Source of the DNA: Cyclospora cayetanensis
Lineage: Eukaryota > Apicomplexa > Conoidasida > Eucoccidiorida > Eimeriidae
Reading direction: 5' to 3'
Assembly (NCBI RefSeq): GCF_002999335.1
Contig: NW_020312103.1
Span: 1 to 64,000 of the forward strand
DNA length: 64,000 bases
Shown here piece after piece: positions 61,291 through 64,000 of the stretch (the first letter of the stretch is position 1; every line of letters begins with the position of its first letter). Made by a program: the position numbers and the translations under genes. A model generated the notes under the pieces. The model ran no database searches. It was not told the origin of the DNA and worked only from the letters and a program-made list of their open reading frames with translations.

Positions 61291-63117
61291 CTAAATGCAT
61301 ACGTGCTACGGCATGTAGTAAAGGTTTCCCGCGCGTTGAAGTATGGTGGCGGCTATGCGTATCCGGTTAAGAAGAATGCCGTTTGGACGGTAGTAAGTGT
61401 GTAATTGGCAGCTACATAAGGTCTTCCTTTGGCAACAAGGTTGCATACTGCCGTTTTGCAATGCAAAGACGTCCGCGTGCCGTTCCGTGACCGGTTACTT
61501 CCTAGCAAAGCAATGGCTTTCGTCATGTGGTTCACTAGGTTGACCACAACACAATAGGAACACATACAGCGTACGCGGCAGGAGGCTTCCTGGGTCCCAT
61601 CGGTTGCTGATGCAATAGTAGTTGCGAAACGCTGAAGCGGCTGTCAAACAAAGAGCCTCGAGTAGTGTAGCGAGCTAAGCTCCACTTGAATAATTTTGCC
61701 ATGACTAATTGGTTTGTCTGTTCGTACATTTTTTTGTTGCATAGTACCTTAATTAGATGCAAGAAGACGTGGCGTGTGCCTTTGTGCCAGGTGTAACATG
61801 CAACCAGGTGTGTATGGGAAGACTGCTTGCAGGGTGCATCTACGCGCTTCCGGGCAGTCCTTTTCCCGTTGTGTGGTAACACGAAGGGGCTCGGGTAGGA
61901 GAAGTTGGAAGTTATTTCGAGAACCGCTCAATAACTGGGTATCGAGTTTTGATCGAGTCTGCAGTGGATCCCTGACTGCCGAGATCTTGTGTGGAGCTAC
62001 AGTTGGATTGGATATGGGAACTTTTCTATTTGTAAGAGGACATGTGTTTGTTGGCTGTATCTAAGAGCACTACGCGACTAGCGACGTCTCCAGGGCAATA
62101 ATTTCGACCCCTTAGTGCAGGGAGAGCCCTACCGCACAGTCATGAGAACTCTTTGGGGTTTGCAGCAGATGCCACCATGTTTGGGATTTCAGGGCCAAGA
62201 ACCAATTTTGGACGGCCGTATGGGCGTTTGTGGATAGCTGAAGCTAGCTGCCGCGGCGTGAACGAGTGCAGCCGTGTGCGTGTGTGTATCGAATGTAGGG
62301 GTGATGCGTATACCCATAGTCAGCGCGTCTTTCTCCGCTCTACGTCTGATATGTTCGTGGCGCATTCTGGTGGGACTATCTCCCATGACATTCTCGTGTG
62401 TTACATTGGCCAAAGCTATAGGAGCTACGCAGCCCTTCAAGTCTTCTCACCAGCTCTGGTCTGACCTTCGTGGCTAAAAGCTCTAGTTCTAAAGGCTGTT
62501 GTTTCCCGTGAGGGGTGGACCCGTTTTTCTGTCTAAATAGCAGCCTTCCCCCAAACACGGGAGCGCTGTTTTCCTCTGCTAGATGGGAGACTCAATGCTC
62601 GATGACACGGAGTGATGGGAGGGGCAGAGAACGGTTTCGCTTAGCACTGCAGTTTGAACTTCCGAACAGCCCCTTCAGTTTTGAAATTATTACTAGAAGT
62701 CCTCAAACTGAAGAAGCGACACTCTTCGTCCTTTCACCGCGATGCGGAACTGGATCGGTCAAGCAGCATCGGGCCCCGCGTGCGATGAGCCGTTGCATCG
62801 GACTTGCATAGAGTTTGGCGGCAGCGGGGAGATTCCAGTACCTTATTTCAAATTTCCGTGTTTGCTTAAGCATTTTCCAAAGGGCCGCTGTGTGGTGGGT
62901 ATGTCTCTTCATCAAACTAGGCTTTGTCGTTTGGCCCATCTTCGACCGAAGTCACCTAGCAGACAGCTGTGGGCACCTTTCTATGCCCATCAGCGGCAAG
63001 ACCTGGCGTGTCTGGCTAACCCCTTCGTGAGAAGGAAGGGAAGCTTTCACGGCTGATCGCAGTCCGTTCCCATGGGTCCAGTTTAGCTCACTTGCCGGCC
63101 GTCCTTTGTACACACGC

Positions 63118-64000
63118 ATGTCTGCTGAAGATGCAGGCCAGCAGCACGAGGCCTTGGCGCCTGCTGATGTGCCGCTGTCTGTTGGGTTTTGGGATGCATT
63201 TGCCTCGGGCTCAATGTGGACTGCACCCGTCCTCGCGGTGTTAACGTTTTCGCAAGTTGGAAGGGATCACCTCTTGTAAGGCGCATTCCCCTCTTCATTC
63301 TCTGCCCCTTTTGGAGTAGTCTTCAACCCCACTGGCTTCACAGCCATAGAACTCATAGCAAGACGTGTTCCGGATATAATTGACATTTTACCTGTTACCT
63401 CCTTACACACTCTCCCCCGAAGTAGAGAGGAGCGGTCCATGCCTCTTCTCACACAACAGTTTCACTTTAAAGGCCAAAGGACCTACAGAGAGTGAAGTAA
63501 ATGATCCCGTTGTACAATGCGAGCCGCTTCGAAGCGTTGACGGTCTGCTTGCTGCTCTTTTTAGCTTTCTCACAGGGTTCCCACCCTTTGCCTTCTGCAG
63601 GATCCTTGCCACTGATGGCAGCTCTCCACTTGACGGATCAGAAAGCAAGGAGCACCTGAAAAGGTTTCGGGTGGCACTTTCTGAGCTAGCAAGCTTTAGT
63701 AGCAATGACAGCAATAGACCGCAGGCAGAAAAAGAGCAGCAGTGCCTGGAGATCCAGTATGGCCGCCTTTTGCTGAGACGCGAGACACTGCCGTGCGAGC
63801 CCAGATCGCTTGTTAACCGACTGATATCTCTAACGGTTTATTCTAAGTGCATCATCAAGTATGTCTTTTAGCATCTCCGTACTCCTCAGAGAGGCCCTCG
63901 TTTGCACAGTGCGGCATCCATCTTCCCCGCGTCTGTCCATCAACGCCTTCGTTCCTCCAGGCACTGCAGGAGTGCTGGGCCTCTCTCTGCTAGAGGACTG
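63118..64000 (+). CDS. Unrecognised protein, 5' part, runs off the window
   Basis: I do not recognise this gene. A plausible model is 63,118-63,275, 63,460-63,858 and 63,961 to the window end. Exon 1 opens MSAEDAGQQHEALAPADVPL and ends at a CTT|GTAAGG donor. Exon 2 holds a continuous 132-codon frame with VDGLLAALFSFLTGFPPFAF (hydrophobic), a Ser/Glu-rich part and QYGRLLLRRETLPCEPRSLVNRL, ending at an AA|GTATGT donor. Exon 3 follows a TTCGTTCCTCCAG acceptor. Frames join at each border. The exon 2 start is the weakest choice: a second open stretch with FNPTGFTAIELIARR lies at about 63,310-63,490 in another frame and could be the real exon instead. Confidence 0.5.

Larger units (their letters stand above)
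59829..63117. other. Gap between eIF3c and the right-end gene
   Basis: Apart from the 180-bp duplicated pair, no feature was recognised. Frames are at most 125 codons, and the two longest (60,549-60,830 and 61,027-61,404) owe their openness to the duplicated segment. Confidence 0.45.

Noticed and set aside
60549..61404. Two frames covering the 180-bp repeat as possible small genes
   Set aside because: The only similarity between them is the repeat itself, and both lack an ATG at a sensible place. I report the repeat rather than genes.
1..64000. tRNA, rRNA, CRISPR arrays, telomeric repeats and prokaryotic operons
   Set aside because: I looked for tRNA B-box-like sequence, regularly spaced repeats, TTTAGGG-type arrays and gene strings with ribosome binding sites and found none that I could support. 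A covariance scan could still find a diverged tRNA.

Overview
The window reads as nuclear DNA of a coccidian apicomplexan, most likely an eimeriid close to Cyclospora or Eimeria. The support is a TRAP/MIC2-type micronemal adhesin, a signal-peptide-bearing rhoptry-type (ROPK-like) kinase, an organellar-type isoleucyl-tRNA synthetase with a probable apicoplast leader, many short GT-AG introns, in-frame CAG/poly-Gln runs and remnants of Ty3/gypsy retrotransposons. The genus is an inference from gene content and style, not from a search. There are no operons, prokaryotic genes or CRISPR arrays.

Layout. 1-9 kb is gene-free and holds two old Ty3/gypsy copies: A on the minus strand (about 3.3-4.55 kb) and B on the plus strand (about 4.9-9.0 kb). 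Next come a four-exon MIC2/TRAP adhesin (9,942-13,111, +), a five-exon OTU deubiquitinase (14,965-18,777, +), a single-exon EMC7 homologue (19,546-20,280, -), a 13-exon IleRS (21,881-29,504, -), an 11-exon secreted ROPK-like kinase (31,645-37,209, -), a triple C2HC zinc-finger protein (38,628-39,743, +) and a 10-exon AP-1 gamma-adaptin (41,087-46,489, -). A gene-poor stretch from 46.5 to 54.9 kb contains the third retroelement, C (+). An 11-exon eIF3 subunit C gene (54,946-59,828, +) follows. The 59.8-63.1 kb gap carries a recent 180-bp direct duplication. The 5' part of an unrecognised gene runs off the right end (63,118-64,000, +).

Exon models were built by hand. Each junction was chosen so that the reading frame is kept, GT and AG sit at the borders and the joined protein follows the family pattern. 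Every multi-exon model gives a coding length divisible by three, apart from the last gene, which is cut off. The least certain junctions are AP-1 gamma exon 9/10, the IleRS 5' end and the terminal partial gene.

The genes are independent units. Two of them, the adhesin and the kinase, belong to the apical secretory invasion machinery. EMC7 and AP-1 gamma serve membrane-protein insertion and post-Golgi sorting, on which microneme and rhoptry biogenesis depends. IleRS and eIF3c serve translation in the organelle and the cytosol. The most unusual content is the set of three decayed LTR retrotransposons, which corroborate one another when aligned.
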